Positions 24,503-32,878 of a DNA stretch of 64,000 nucleotides are shown here, in pieces. The notes beneath the pieces are model-generated. The model was not told the DNA's origin. It did not search any database and saw only the letters and a program-made list of their open reading frames with translations. Both the position numbers and the translations under genes were made by a program. This DNA is from Runella rosea (GTDB lineage Bacteria > Bacteroidota > Bacteroidia > Cytophagales > Spirosomataceae), in contig NZ_CP030850.1 of NCBI RefSeq assembly GCF_003325355.1, forward strand, positions 5,965,001-6,029,000, read 5' to 3'. How positions within the stretch are numbered: the first letter of the stretch is position 1; each line of letters opens with the position of its first letter.

Positions 24503-25351
24503 TTACTTCGCTTTGCGGATGTAAATATTGCCGTGCATGTTTTTCATCATTATTTCACTGCCGCCACCGTTGACTTTTCCCTGAATCCAGTCATCAACGC
24601 TGACTTTGTACATCCCGTCTTTGCTTACCCGATTGGCTTTGGGTTGGGTTTTGTCCACATCTACGTCAAAGTCACTGTAAATTTCGCCCCGATCAGATTT
24701 GAGTTTTACGTCAAACTTCGCCGAAGGTGGAAACGTAACGTCAACGCTGCCATTGAGAGATGTAAACGCCATTGGCGATTCGGCGTTGATACTTTTGAAA
24801 GTCGCTTTTACGCCGCCGTTTACGGTGGTAGCCACGGCCGAGCCCGACACATTCGTGAGCTTGATGGCGCCATTTACATTGTTGATTTCCAATTCCCCGC
24901 TCACGTTTTCTATCAAAATGTCGCCGTTGTTGACTGTACTTACTTTCAGGCCAAACTGCTGTGGTACTTTGATGGTGAGATTCATCGGGCGTTTCATGAA
25001 TTGCGACGTCACTTTGATGGTGTTGTTGCGTTCTTCGGCTGTAATATCAATACCGCCATTGGTCGAGATTTTTTTCATTCCTGCGGCGAGTTCGTCGTTT
25101 TTGTGCTCAGTTTTTTTACCGTTATACGCTTCGGCAATGGCGTCAATAACGACCTCTTTGCCAGCGTAGCCTATCACATGAATAGAGCCATTGATTAAAC
25201 TTACCCGCAAAGAACCAGGCTTGTTGGGGTCGCTCAACGGAACGACCAGTTGTTCTTTGATTTCATTTTTGACCTCGTTTTGGGCAACCAATGGAGCTGC
25301 GTAAGTCATTGTGAGGGCTAAAACTGCGATACTTATGTGGGTGGTTTTCAT
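24503..25351 (-). CDS. DUF4097-family periplasmic protein (paralogue 2)
   Basis: 282 residues from ATG 25351, chosen for the signal peptide (KTTHISIAVLALTMTYAAPLVAQ); codons before it fall in the previous gene. The protein is a run of short strands in a beta-solenoid pattern: LRVSLINGSIHVIGYAGKEV, VNNGDILIENVSGELEINNV, NGAIKLTNVSG and the end VNGGGSEIMMKNMHGNIYI. It is a paralogue of the next upstream gene. The pair follows the anti-sigma gene in one transcript, which fits a cell-surface output or sensor of the sigma system. Confidence 0.88.
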   Translation of the reverse strand: MKTTHISIAVLALTMTYAAPLVAQNEVKNEIKEQLVVPLSDPNKPGSLRVSLINGSIHVIGYAGKEVVIDAIAEAYNGKKTEHKNDELAAGMKKISTNGGIDITAEERNNTIKVTSQFMKRPMNLTIKVPQQFGLKVSTVNNGDILIENVSGELEINNVNGAIKLTNVSGSAVATTVNGGVKATFKSINAESPMAFTSLNGSVDVTFPPSAKFDVKLKSDRGEIYSDFDVDVDKTQPKANRVSKDGMYKVSVDDWIQGKVNGGGSEIMMKNMHGNIYIRKAK

Positions 25352-25355
25352 GTTA

Positions 25356-26225
25356 TTAGGATTGCTTTTTAATGTATATGTTTCCGTTAAATGTTTCAAA
25401 TCTGAAGGTTTTGCCTCCGTTGCCGATTCGGATGGAGGTCTCGGTGTTGAGTTTGTAGGTAGTGCTTTTGTCGCCTTTGGATTCTTGGTTTTTGATGACT
25501 TTGACGGGAAGAGATTCAACATCTGGAAAGTCAGTGTAGAATTCTCCTCTGAAACTCTTGAATTCGCAATCAGCCGAAAGATTGGCGGGGTAGCTGATTT
25601 TGATGTCGCCGTTGAGGGTTTTGTAATCCGATTTTCCAGGAGGAATAGCGGTGTAATTGGCTTCTACATTCCCGTTAACGGTTCGTACTTCGGTGGCACC
25701 TTTGACGTTGATAAGCGCAATGGCTCCGTTTACGTTGTACACATGCAGTGTTCCTGTCACATCCTTGACCGATAAATCGCCGCCGTTGACGGTCGAAACG
25801 TGCAGATTCATGGCAAATGGCACTTTGACCGTGAAATCTAAATCGTATTTGTACTCAATATGGCGGTTGTCATTTCGGCCTTTCCAGTTGCGATTGGGGC
25901 GTGAATCGTAAGGTTCAAGAATGTAGACAATGACGCTGTCTTCATTTTGCTCAAACATCAGCTTGAATTCTTCTTTGCCTTGATCCAGTATTTCTTTGGT
26001 TTTACCCGAAATCGTTTTTGCCACTTCCACTACGACTTTATCACCCGCGTAGCCTTCCACATTGATGGAACCATTGATGTTATAAATGGCGAGCGTACTG
26101 CTTGCGGCATTTTTTTTGAGCGCATATTCTTTGACGATTTGCTCTTTGAATTCCTGCGTTTGGGCGGGTGCTTGGGTACAAGATAGCACCACTCCCGCTA
26201 AAAAGGGGATAAGGGAATGTTTCAT
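25356..26225 (-). CDS. DUF4097-family lipoprotein (paralogue 1)
   Basis: 289 residues from ATG 26225, which opens a lipoprotein-like signal (LAGVVLSC). It has the same beta-solenoid repeats as its neighbour (YNINGSINVEGYAGDKVV, STVNGGDLSVKDVTGTLHV, VNGAIALINVKGATEV, end FETFNGNIYIKKQ). The stop lies 4 bases before the start of paralogue 2, and its own start is 25 bases past the anti-sigma stop. Confidence 0.88.
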   Translation of the reverse strand: MKHSLIPFLAGVVLSCTQAPAQTQEFKEQIVKEYALKKNAASSTLAIYNINGSINVEGYAGDKVVVEVAKTISGKTKEILDQGKEEFKLMFEQNEDSVIVYILEPYDSRPNRNWKGRNDNRHIEYKYDLDFTVKVPFAMNLHVSTVNGGDLSVKDVTGTLHVYNVNGAIALINVKGATEVRTVNGNVEANYTAIPPGKSDYKTLNGDIKISYPANLSADCEFKSFRGEFYTDFPDVESLPVKVIKNQESKGDKSTTYKLNTETSIRIGNGGKTFRFETFNGNIYIKKQS

Positions 26226-26250
26226 AGCTATTAAAATGGATGATTGGTTT

Positions 26251-27057
26251 CTAAGATAAATCTTTGATGGTCTGCTGAATTTTGGTTTTGACAAGGTCGT
26301 TCAAATCGTCGCGACGCAGCATTTGCCGAAACGCTTTAATAGAGCGTTTTTCTTGTAATTTCACCATTACATCGGCCAAGGCCACTTGTACCAATGGTGA
26401 TTCCTGTTGCGACAGCGAAAGCACCAAGCCTTCCCGCACCTGCGGGTCGTGGGCCAGTTCGGCCAAAGCTTCCAACGTTACCAAACGCACATTGATGTTG
26501 GGGTCGTTGTTGAGGGTCGTAAACAGGGCTTTCAGAACTTTATCGTCCACTTCGTTGATTTCCTTGGTATAACTCACGGCTTTGAGGCGCTCGGTTGCCG
26601 AAGGGTTATCAATCATTGAAAGCATCATCATTTGTCGCATTTCCTGTACTTCGGCGGTGAGCGCCTCCATTTTTACTTCCTGCGGCCGGTGGAGCCAATA
26701 ACCCGCAAATAGCCCTATACTCAGCAAAAACGCGCTGTAAGCCACACGAAGAGCCAGCTGGGGCGTCCATAATTGTTGGAGTTTTTGGGCAAAATACTGC
26801 CAAGAATTGCGGCTTTTTCGAGCTTCAGTTTCTTTAAAAGTATCCAGCATCGCATAAAACCCTTCGCGCATGGCTCCGCTCGGTTCGGGCGTGGCGGATA
26901 CTTTTCCCAACAGTTTCCACAATTGCCGGTCGGCTTCAAATTCTTGCTCGCAATCAGCACACTCGGCCAAATGTTGCTCTATTTCTTTTTGTTCGGTTGC
27001 TGAGAGTTGGTGATTTAGCCAGCCCGTTAGCCGTTCTTTTGCGTGTTCACAGTTCAT
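26251..27057 (-). CDS. Anti-sigma factor with zinc finger and HEAT-like repeats
   Basis: 268 residues if translation begins at ATG 27057; an alternative ATG at 27078 adds 7. The N-terminus is a ZAS/zf-HC2 domain (NCEHAKERLTGWL and HLAECADCEQEF, the H-x3-C-x2-C motif). One membrane helix follows (VAYSAFLLSIGLFAGYWL), then about 120 residues of HEAT-like repeats (NVRLVTLEALAELAHDPQVREGL, PLVQVALADVMVKLQEKRS). It overlaps the sigma gene by 11 bases or more. It would hold the sigma factor at the membrane. Confidence 0.88.
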   Translation of the reverse strand: MNCEHAKERLTGWLNHQLSATEQKEIEQHLAECADCEQEFEADRQLWKLLGKVSATPEPSGAMREGFYAMLDTFKETEARKSRNSWQYFAQKLQQLWTPQLALRVAYSAFLLSIGLFAGYWLHRPQEVKMEALTAEVQEMRQMMMLSMIDNPSATERLKAVSYTKEINEVDDKVLKALFTTLNNDPNINVRLVTLEALAELAHDPQVREGLVLSLSQQESPLVQVALADVMVKLQEKRSIKAFRQMLRRDDLNDLVKTKIQQTIKDLS

Positions 27058-27622
27058 GAGCTTTGCTTCCATTTTCAATCTTTAAGAATTTTTTTTTTAA
27101 CTCCCCCAAGGCCCGGTGGACGCGCACCTTTACGGCGCCTTCGGTGGTATGCAAGATGGCGGCAATTTCTTCGTATTTTAATTCCTGAAACCGACTCAGT
27201 ACCAATACTTCACGGTGTTCGGGGCTTAATTTGCCAAGTGCCGCGTGGAGTGCATCCAGTTCTTGCTGTTTTTCAAGCTGTTCATCGGCCGAGATTCCCC
27301 CGCCCAATTGATCGGTCAGGTCGGCGATGTCGAAAGGATGTCCTCCCCAACGCTCGGTTTGCCGAAACGAATCATTCAGGATATTGCGCGCCAAATGATA
27401 CATCCACGTTCTGAATTCACCCTCGCCGTTGAACGTATGACGGTATTTCAACATTCTATAAAACACATTTTGGACTAAGTCTTCGCAAGCGTGGGCTTGT
27501 CCCGTCATGTGGTACAAAAAAGCAAACAACGGACGATGGTAGCGCTCAAAGAGCAGGCCCATCTTGTCGATGTCTCCAGCTTTGACCCGGAGCATAAGTG
27601 CGTTATCCGTTAGAGCGTTCAA
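27047..27622 (-). CDS. ECF RNA polymerase sigma factor
   Basis: 191 residues. Region 2 includes YHRPLFAFLYHMTGQ, ACEDLVQNVFYRML and FRTWMYHLARNILNDSFRQ. Region 4 includes LGKLSPEHREVLVLSRFQELKYEEIAAILHTTEGAVKVRVHRAL. It heads the minus-strand unit with the anti-sigma and DUF4097 genes. Translation overlaps the anti-sigma gene, the normal layout for such pairs. Confidence 0.93.
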   Translation of the reverse strand: MNALTDNALMLRVKAGDIDKMGLLFERYHRPLFAFLYHMTGQAHACEDLVQNVFYRMLKYRHTFNGEGEFRTWMYHLARNILNDSFRQTERWGGHPFDIADLTDQLGGGISADEQLEKQQELDALHAALGKLSPEHREVLVLSRFQELKYEEIAAILHTTEGAVKVRVHRALGELKKKFLKIENGSKAHEL

Positions 27623-27822
27623 GCGTTTAGAGAATGGTTTATCAGGTGATTTGTACGTGGTAACTTCGGGTTTGGAAGAAGGTTACAGTGATTTGGAAAA
27701 AATGTTTCAATGTTTTTTGCCAAAGAAAAAATGGTTAATGAAATGTACCTAAAATCAGGGTTACAAAAAAAGTTGCGTTTTTTTTGTAATGTTTTTCTGG
27801 CTCAATCGTCTATGCTCTTGAA

Positions 27823-27993
27823 ATGGATTTAAAAGCCTTTACACAACTGGTGCTTCCCACGCAAGGACGACTTTTTAGGTTGGCCAAGAATCCGATTGTG
27901 GGCTATTTGTTGGAAGGAACCGTCAACGGCGGCGGGCCAGATTTGCGGCTGGAATCCATCAGCAACAATGTATATGTTCGCAGAAAGGATTAA
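27823..27993 (+). pseudogene. Remnant ORF: sigma-factor start fused to a DUF4097 tail
   Basis: A 56-codon open frame on the plus strand, ATG 27823 to TAA 27993. Its first 23 residues (DLKAFTQLVLPTQGRLFRLA) read like the start of an ECF sigma factor. Its last 24 (VNGGGPDLRLESISNNVYV) align with the closing segment of the DUF4097 protein at 24503 (VNGGGSEIMMKNMHGNIYI). A deletion that removed most of a second sigma/anti-sigma/DUF4097 operon and joined both ends in frame explains it. It could still be translated, but no working domain remains. Confidence 0.6.
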
Positions 27994-28146
27994 TGTTTCA
28001 ATGGATTTCTAATAAGTTGATTTTTAGAGCTATAGTCATTGATTTGATTAAAAGGCAGGAATGAAGCAGAAGCTTGAATTTACTTTGATACCCCAAAAAC
28101 TTTACGGCTGTTAAAATCGTATCTTAGGGTAAAAAAACTCAGGCGT

Positions 28147-29670
28147 ATGAAAACGATTTACATCTTCTTGATTCCTGTCTTTTTTGTGTTGAATGGATTT
28201 GGACAAACACCGCCTTCCGTCACGCCCACAAGTGCTTTTATTAATTATGGTTCCAACGTTACCCTAACCGCTACGGGCTGTGCAGGAACGGTTAATTGGT
28301 CTACTGGACAAACAGGTGCGTCGATTTCCGTTTCTCCCAAACAAAGTGCCCGCTTTACGGCCACCTGCACGAGCGGAATGCAGACGAGTGGCGCCTCCAA
28401 CAGTGTGCTTGTGCAGGTGGGGTTGACCACTTCCCCTTGCAACAGCAATGTGACGGTTTCCTCCAATCTCTCAAATATAGGATACCGTTACGAATCAAGT
28501 AATTATATCAGTGGTACGGGTGACATTGAAGCTAACGCAAGTGTACAATTCAAGGCGCAGAACTACGTACAGTTAAACCCTGGATTTGAAACAAAGTCGG
28601 GGAGTGTTTTTAAAGCATTTACGGGCAAATGTACCGAATTACAGACGAGAGAAGTGCTGACTGGACGACAAATACCGTGGGAAATACTCTGGGGCCCCGA
28701 TGACTTTATTTGGATGACTGAAAGAGACGGTAAAATCAGTCGAGTGAATCCGCAAACGAGCGCCGTTCAAACCTTGATTACCATTTCAGATGTTTTTTCT
28801 AACGGAGAAGGTGGTTTATTGGGTATGGTGTTGCATCCTGATTTTGCTAATAATCCCTACGTGTATGTTTCGTACAACTACAGTATTGACAATACCGTTT
28901 CGGGAATGCGGGTAAAAGTAGTGCGTTTTACCTACAACAGCGGCATTGCTACCTTGGGCAGTCCGTTGATATTGGTACAGAATATTTTAGGCAATTCCAC
29001 CCACGACGGCAGCCGACTGGTCATTACCCCCGAATTGAAATTATTCGTCACCACGGGTGATGCGCAAGACCTTAGTGCGCCTCAGAATGATACGAACCTC
29101 AATGGTAAAATTCTGCGAATGAACTTAGATGGCTCCGTTCCCGCCGATAACCCCATTGCGGGTAGTTTGGTATGGAGTAAAGGACACCGAAATCCGCAGG
29201 GATTGGTCTATGCCAATGGGAAATTATACTGCTCATCGCACGGGGCGGGGATTGAAGACGAAATAAACCTCATACAACAGTCGGGCAATTATGGCTGGCC
29301 CAACGTGGAAGGTTTTTGTAATACCCCTTCTGAAATCACATTTTGTAACGCCAACTCTGTGATCGAACCCATTTTCTCCTCTGGAACGGGTGGAACTTGG
29401 GCATTTTGCGGGTTGGACTATTATAACAATGACGCCTATCCGCGCTGGAAAGGCCATTTGTTGTTGGTTTCTCTGAAAAACCAAACGTTGTACAGTCTCA
29501 AAGTAAGTGCCGACGGCAACACCGTTGAAGGCCCAGCCAATCTGTATTTGGTAAATCAGTTCGGCCGCCTACGCGACATTGCCATTGCGCCAAATGGGAA
29601 AGTGTATCTTTGTACCAGCAACGGCGGTAATGCAGATAAAATAATTGAGATAACGCCGATTGTGGAGTAA
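28147..29670 (+). CDS. Secreted PQQ-dependent sugar dehydrogenase with Ig-like N-terminus
   Basis: 507 residues with a signal peptide (KTIYIFLIPVFFVLNGFGQ). Residues about 20-85 form an Ig-like, adhesin-type domain with two Cys. A second strand-rich segment (about 100-155, AQNYVQLNPGFETKSGSVFKAF) is common before enzymes in this phylum. The last 330 residues are the glucose/sorbosone dehydrogenase propeller: GEGGLLGMVLHPDFANNPYVY, GSRLVITPELKLFVTTGDAQ, GKILRMNLDGSVPADNP and SKGHRNPQGLVY. It lacks the cytochrome of the 10702 protein. Confidence 0.9.
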   Translation: MKTIYIFLIPVFFVLNGFGQTPPSVTPTSAFINYGSNVTLTATGCAGTVNWSTGQTGASISVSPKQSARFTATCTSGMQTSGASNSVLVQVGLTTSPCNSNVTVSSNLSNIGYRYESSNYISGTGDIEANASVQFKAQNYVQLNPGFETKSGSVFKAFTGKCTELQTREVLTGRQIPWEILWGPDDFIWMTERDGKISRVNPQTSAVQTLITISDVFSNGEGGLLGMVLHPDFANNPYVYVSYNYSIDNTVSGMRVKVVRFTYNSGIATLGSPLILVQNILGNSTHDGSRLVITPELKLFVTTGDAQDLSAPQNDTNLNGKILRMNLDGSVPADNPIAGSLVWSKGHRNPQGLVYANGKLYCSSHGAGIEDEINLIQQSGNYGWPNVEGFCNTPSEITFCNANSVIEPIFSSGTGGTWAFCGLDYYNNDAYPRWKGHLLLVSLKNQTLYSLKVSADGNTVEGPANLYLVNQFGRLRDIAIAPNGKVYLCTSNGGNADKIIEITPIVE

Positions 29671-29688
29671 GAATCGCCAACGCAGCAA

Positions 29689-30336
29689 ATGCCTTCCGAC
29701 TACATCCCCGCCCTAAAATACCATTTTCTGACACCCATCTACGATTGGTTTATCTGGCTGACCATGCCCGAGATAGAGGTCAAAAAGCGGTTGATTCAAC
29801 AGGCAGCTATAAAGACAGGGCAAGCTATTTTGGACTTTGGCTGCGGAACCGCTACCCTAACGCTTTTGATGGAAGAGTTACATCCTGACTGCACAATTGT
29901 TGGATTGGATGTTGATCCTCAGATACTTATTATTGCGAATGAAAAGGTAAAATTGAAAAATTCATCAATTCAATTAAAAGAATTTGACGGCAAAACGCTT
30001 CCTTTTGCTGATGCTTCCTTTGATAAAGTGCTGTCTTCTTGGGTGTTTCATCATTTGACCACGGACCAAAAACATCATGCTTTTCGTGAGATACGGCGTG
30101 TGCTTAAGCCTAACGGCGAACTGCACATTGCCGATTGGGGCAAGGCAGAAAACGGTTTGATGCGGTTTTTGTTTTTTGTGGTACAAGTGATTGATAATTT
30201 CTACACCACCAATGATAATGTAAAAGGCAAAATCCCTCAATTACTGGCCATTGAGGGATTTGAAAATGTAGAAATAAAAGGGAGTCAGTCCACGCTGTTT
30301 GGGACTTTATCTTATTTGAAAGGCATTAATCGCTGA
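29689..30336 (+). CDS. Class I SAM-dependent methyltransferase
   Basis: 215 residues, no signal. The Rossmann SAM motif is LDFGCGTATLTLLMEE, followed by an acidic end of strand 2 (IVGLDVDPQIL) and the KVLSSWVFHHL segment. Similarity to UbiE/MenG-type methyltransferases is general only. It is 18 bases from the dehydrogenase gene and ends 2 bases from the convergent menD stop. A role in menaquinone synthesis next to menD is tempting but not shown. Confidence 0.88.
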   Translation: MPSDYIPALKYHFLTPIYDWFIWLTMPEIEVKKRLIQQAAIKTGQAILDFGCGTATLTLLMEELHPDCTIVGLDVDPQILIIANEKVKLKNSSIQLKEFDGKTLPFADASFDKVLSSWVFHHLTTDQKHHAFREIRRVLKPNGELHIADWGKAENGLMRFLFFVVQVIDNFYTTNDNVKGKIPQLLAIEGFENVEIKGSQSTLFGTLSYLKGINR

Positions 30337-30338
30337 CC

Positions 30339-32063
30339 CTAAGTAGTTCTCATGCGTCGATATGCTTCAAAAACCTCCCCATTGAGCACTGGGTCAGTAA
30401 AAACCTCCAGCAATTTGGCTTGCCCGTTTGGCGCAATGAATTCATGCCAAACAGTGCTGAAATCTTCGCCTTCTTTTAAGGAATAATAACCCAATCCAGC
30501 ATCTTCGGCGGTGTGGTGGGCGGTGGTAGAGTGTCGCGTTTCGAAATACTGCTCCAATTCAGGCTGTGCCGATGGGCCGTCGATGAGCCGGAAGATATTC
30601 CCACCTGCGTTGTTGAACAACACTACGCGCAGATTTTGGGGAATGTGCGGGTGCCATAAAGCGTTGCGGTCGTAGAAAAAAGCCACGTCGCCCGTGATGA
30701 TAAAAACGGGTTTGTCGGTCATCAATGCGGCCCCCAACGCCGTACTTGTGCAGCCATCAATGCCACTCGTGCCGCGGTTGGCAAACACCTCGGCGGGGCG
30801 CGAAAGCCCAATTAGGTTGGCATAACGCACTGGCATACTGTTGGCAAGGTGCAGTACGCTGTTTTCGGGTAAGTTTTCCAAGATAGTGCTTACCAACGCA
30901 AATTCATTCCAACGAGTTTCTTGCCGTAAAAATTGGTGTACGCTTCGTTTTCCCTGTCGGTCGGCTTGCAGCCATGCTTCCCGAAAGGCCCCTCGTCCGT
31001 CGTCATCCGAATCATTTTGAACAAACTGCTGATAATCTAGGTCTTCCAATAATTTTTGAAAAAAATACAACGGCTCTACCGGAATTTGCGTGGTAAGCGT
31101 TTGAAACGTATCAATAAGCTGTTCGGTCGTTTTAACGTGCCAATGCTGGGCAGGGGAGTGGTTGCGGAGAAAAAGTTTAAAGTTTTTAGAAATGAACGAA
31201 TCGCCGACCGTAATCAACAAATCGGGCTGGAGAGTCGTTAACAATTCTTCATTTTTGCCGCGTAGAAATACGTCGTGTTGCCGTACAAATGCTTCATTAA
31301 CAGGGATATTTGAGATAATATCCCCCAACACGGGCACCCCCATTTCTTCACTAAATTCTTTCAAAACCGACCAAAGTGCCGATGCCGGCGGCAATTGCCC
31401 TACAGCGATGAGCACGCGGTTGGCATTCTCAAATTCGTTTTGTAATTGGTGCCAAGTATCGGTGCTCAGGGTTGGTTCAGTAGCAAGTCGCTCGACCAAT
31501 TTTACGTGACGGTCGTACGTTATTTTTTCGTCTGCTACGGGATAAAACGGCTCCCGAATGGGTACGTTGATATGCACTGGGCCTTTGGGGACCGTTTGTG
31601 ATAAATTAATTGCTTCATTTAAGACGCGTTCTATGTACCAATTGGCATCTGGATGCGTATAGTCGGAGGGTAAGTCAAACGATTTTTTGACGTGTTTACC
31701 GTACAGCTCGTTCTGATAAATCGTCTGGCCGTCTTGCTGATGAATCCATTCTTTGGGGCGGTCGGCGGTGAAAACCAATAGCGGAATTTCCTGAAAATAC
31801 GCCTCCACCACAGCGGGGGCTAAGTTGTAAGCGGCACTGCCCGAAGTGCAAACGAGCGCCACGGTTTGGTGACTGTATTGGGCCATGCCCAAACCCACAA
31901 ATCCCGCTACGCGCTCATCGGGGATGACTTTTGTTTTTATACCACGATGCCGGGCAAAGGCCAAGGTGAGGGCCGCACTCCGTGAACCGGGCGAGATAAC
32001 CACGTTTTTGACGCCTTTGCGGGCGCACATCTCGGCAATATTGTTGATCGGTTGAAGAAGCAT
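30339..32063 (-). CDS. menD: MenD, SEPHCHC synthase of menaquinone biosynthesis
   Basis: 574 residues. A thiamine-diphosphate enzyme that adds succinyl-semialdehyde, formed from 2-oxoglutarate, to isochorismate. Family marks are VISPGSRSAALTLAFARH at the N-terminus, TSGSAAYNLAPAVVEAY, RPKEWIHQQDGQTIYQ, and the ThDP site GDVAFFYDRNALWH with NNAGGNIFRL. Length is normal. No other men gene is adjacent. The gene follows lrp on the same strand after a 116-base gap with a loose inverted repeat. Confidence 0.95.
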   Translation of the reverse strand: MLLQPINNIAEMCARKGVKNVVISPGSRSAALTLAFARHRGIKTKVIPDERVAGFVGLGMAQYSHQTVALVCTSGSAAYNLAPAVVEAYFQEIPLLVFTADRPKEWIHQQDGQTIYQNELYGKHVKKSFDLPSDYTHPDANWYIERVLNEAINLSQTVPKGPVHINVPIREPFYPVADEKITYDRHVKLVERLATEPTLSTDTWHQLQNEFENANRVLIAVGQLPPASALWSVLKEFSEEMGVPVLGDIISNIPVNEAFVRQHDVFLRGKNEELLTTLQPDLLITVGDSFISKNFKLFLRNHSPAQHWHVKTTEQLIDTFQTLTTQIPVEPLYFFQKLLEDLDYQQFVQNDSDDDGRGAFREAWLQADRQGKRSVHQFLRQETRWNEFALVSTILENLPENSVLHLANSMPVRYANLIGLSRPAEVFANRGTSGIDGCTSTALGAALMTDKPVFIITGDVAFFYDRNALWHPHIPQNLRVVLFNNAGGNIFRLIDGPSAQPELEQYFETRHSTTAHHTAEDAGLGYYSLKEGEDFSTVWHEFIAPNGQAKLLEVFTDPVLNGEVFEAYRRMRTT

Positions 32064-32179
32064 ATTTTTGTTAGAAGTGAGGAATGAGAAGCGAGAAGTC
32101 AGGAGAGAAGAAAGCAGTGTGTACTACTATTCTCGACCCTTGCTACTGACCGCAGCGGCGGCCGCTTCTCACTCCTGAT

Positions 32180-32638
32180 TTATATTGGTAACGACGTTGT
32201 ACTTTTTACTTCCGACATCACAAAGAAACTGCTTATGTGTGAAATCGCTTTGAGGGTGGCGAGTTTTTCCTGATAAAAATTGTGATAACTCTCCACATCC
32301 GTAGCAATGATTTTAATGAGATAATCAAACGTGCCCGACACCACGCAACATTCCACGACTTCGGGCATTTGAAGCATGGCCTCGCTGAATTCTTGAAAAT
32401 TCTCCCGCTGCTGTTTATCAAGCGTTACGTTACAAAATACCGTAAGCCCTTTACCAAGGCGTTTTTTATTTAAAATTGTCACGTATTTTTCAATGACGCC
32501 TTCACGTTCGAGTTTTTTGATGCGGTCGTGGACGGGCGTGATGGATAGATTGATTTCGGCGGCAATCTCCTTAATGGTCAATTGCGCGTTTGTTTGTAAC
32601 AACTGCAAAATACGGTAGTCGGTTTCGTCTAAGTACAT
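32180..32638 (-). CDS. Lrp/AsnC-family transcriptional regulator
   Basis: 152 residues. N-terminal helix-turn-helix (YRILQLLQTNAQLTIKEIAAEINLSITPVHDRIKKLEREG) and C-terminal RAM ligand domain (VVECCVVSGTFDYLIKIIATD). It is divergent from alanine dehydrogenase, the standard pairing in which Lrp/AsnC proteins sense an amino acid, probably alanine, and control ald. The gap of 240 bases holds a palindrome. Confidence 0.92.
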   Translation of the reverse strand: MYLDETDYRILQLLQTNAQLTIKEIAAEINLSITPVHDRIKKLEREGVIEKYVTILNKKRLGKGLTVFCNVTLDKQQRENFQEFSEAMLQMPEVVECCVVSGTFDYLIKIIATDVESYHNFYQEKLATLKAISHISSFFVMSEVKSTTSLPI

Positions 32639-32753
32639 CTGATTCAGTCGTTTTTGGGTGCTACATTTTTCATTTTGACGCTTGTCCGAATTTTTTTCGT
32701 TTCGTAACCTTTAAATCAGGGCCAAACAGTAATAAATTATTTTTATTCTTAAA

Positions 32754-32774
32754 AATAAGAAATATTTTCTTATT
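32754..32774. promoter_or_regulatory. Near-perfect 21-bp palindrome, candidate Lrp/AsnC operator
   Basis: AATAAGAAAT, one central base, TTTTCTTATT: 9 of 10 arm positions pair. It lies between the divergent lrp and ald genes, about 36 bases upstream of the ald -7 box. The AT-rich palindrome suits Lrp-type proteins, but no binding is known. Confidence 0.45.
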
Positions 32775-32809
32775 TATTATTGAATAACAGGAAATATTTT
32801 TCTTTCACG

Positions 32810-32817
32810 TAATTTTG
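32810..32817 (+). promoter_or_regulatory. Candidate ald promoter -7 box
   Basis: TAATTTTG at 32810-32817 fits TAnnTTTG. The predicted leader to the ald start at 32879 is about 55 bases. No clear -33 TTG at normal spacing, which would fit activation by the divergent Lrp/AsnC protein. Confidence 0.5.
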
Positions 32818-32878
32818 TATCGTATTCCAGCCAAGACTTAAACGCAATAAATTTCTGAACATTAAGCCTATTACTACT

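Noticed and set aside
29689-30336. MenG/UbiE methyltransferase
   Set aside because: The SAM motif is generic and the substrate domain cannot be assigned; proximity to menD alone is not enough.
30339-32063. Acetolactate synthase for the ThDP enzyme
   Set aside because: The SPGSRSAAL start and overall length fit MenD better than acetolactate synthase.
32064-32179. Purine-rich inverted repeat between menD and lrp
   Set aside because: Arms such as GAATGAGAAGCG and CGCTTCTCACTCC pair only loosely across a long loop, so I do not call a terminator or mobile element.
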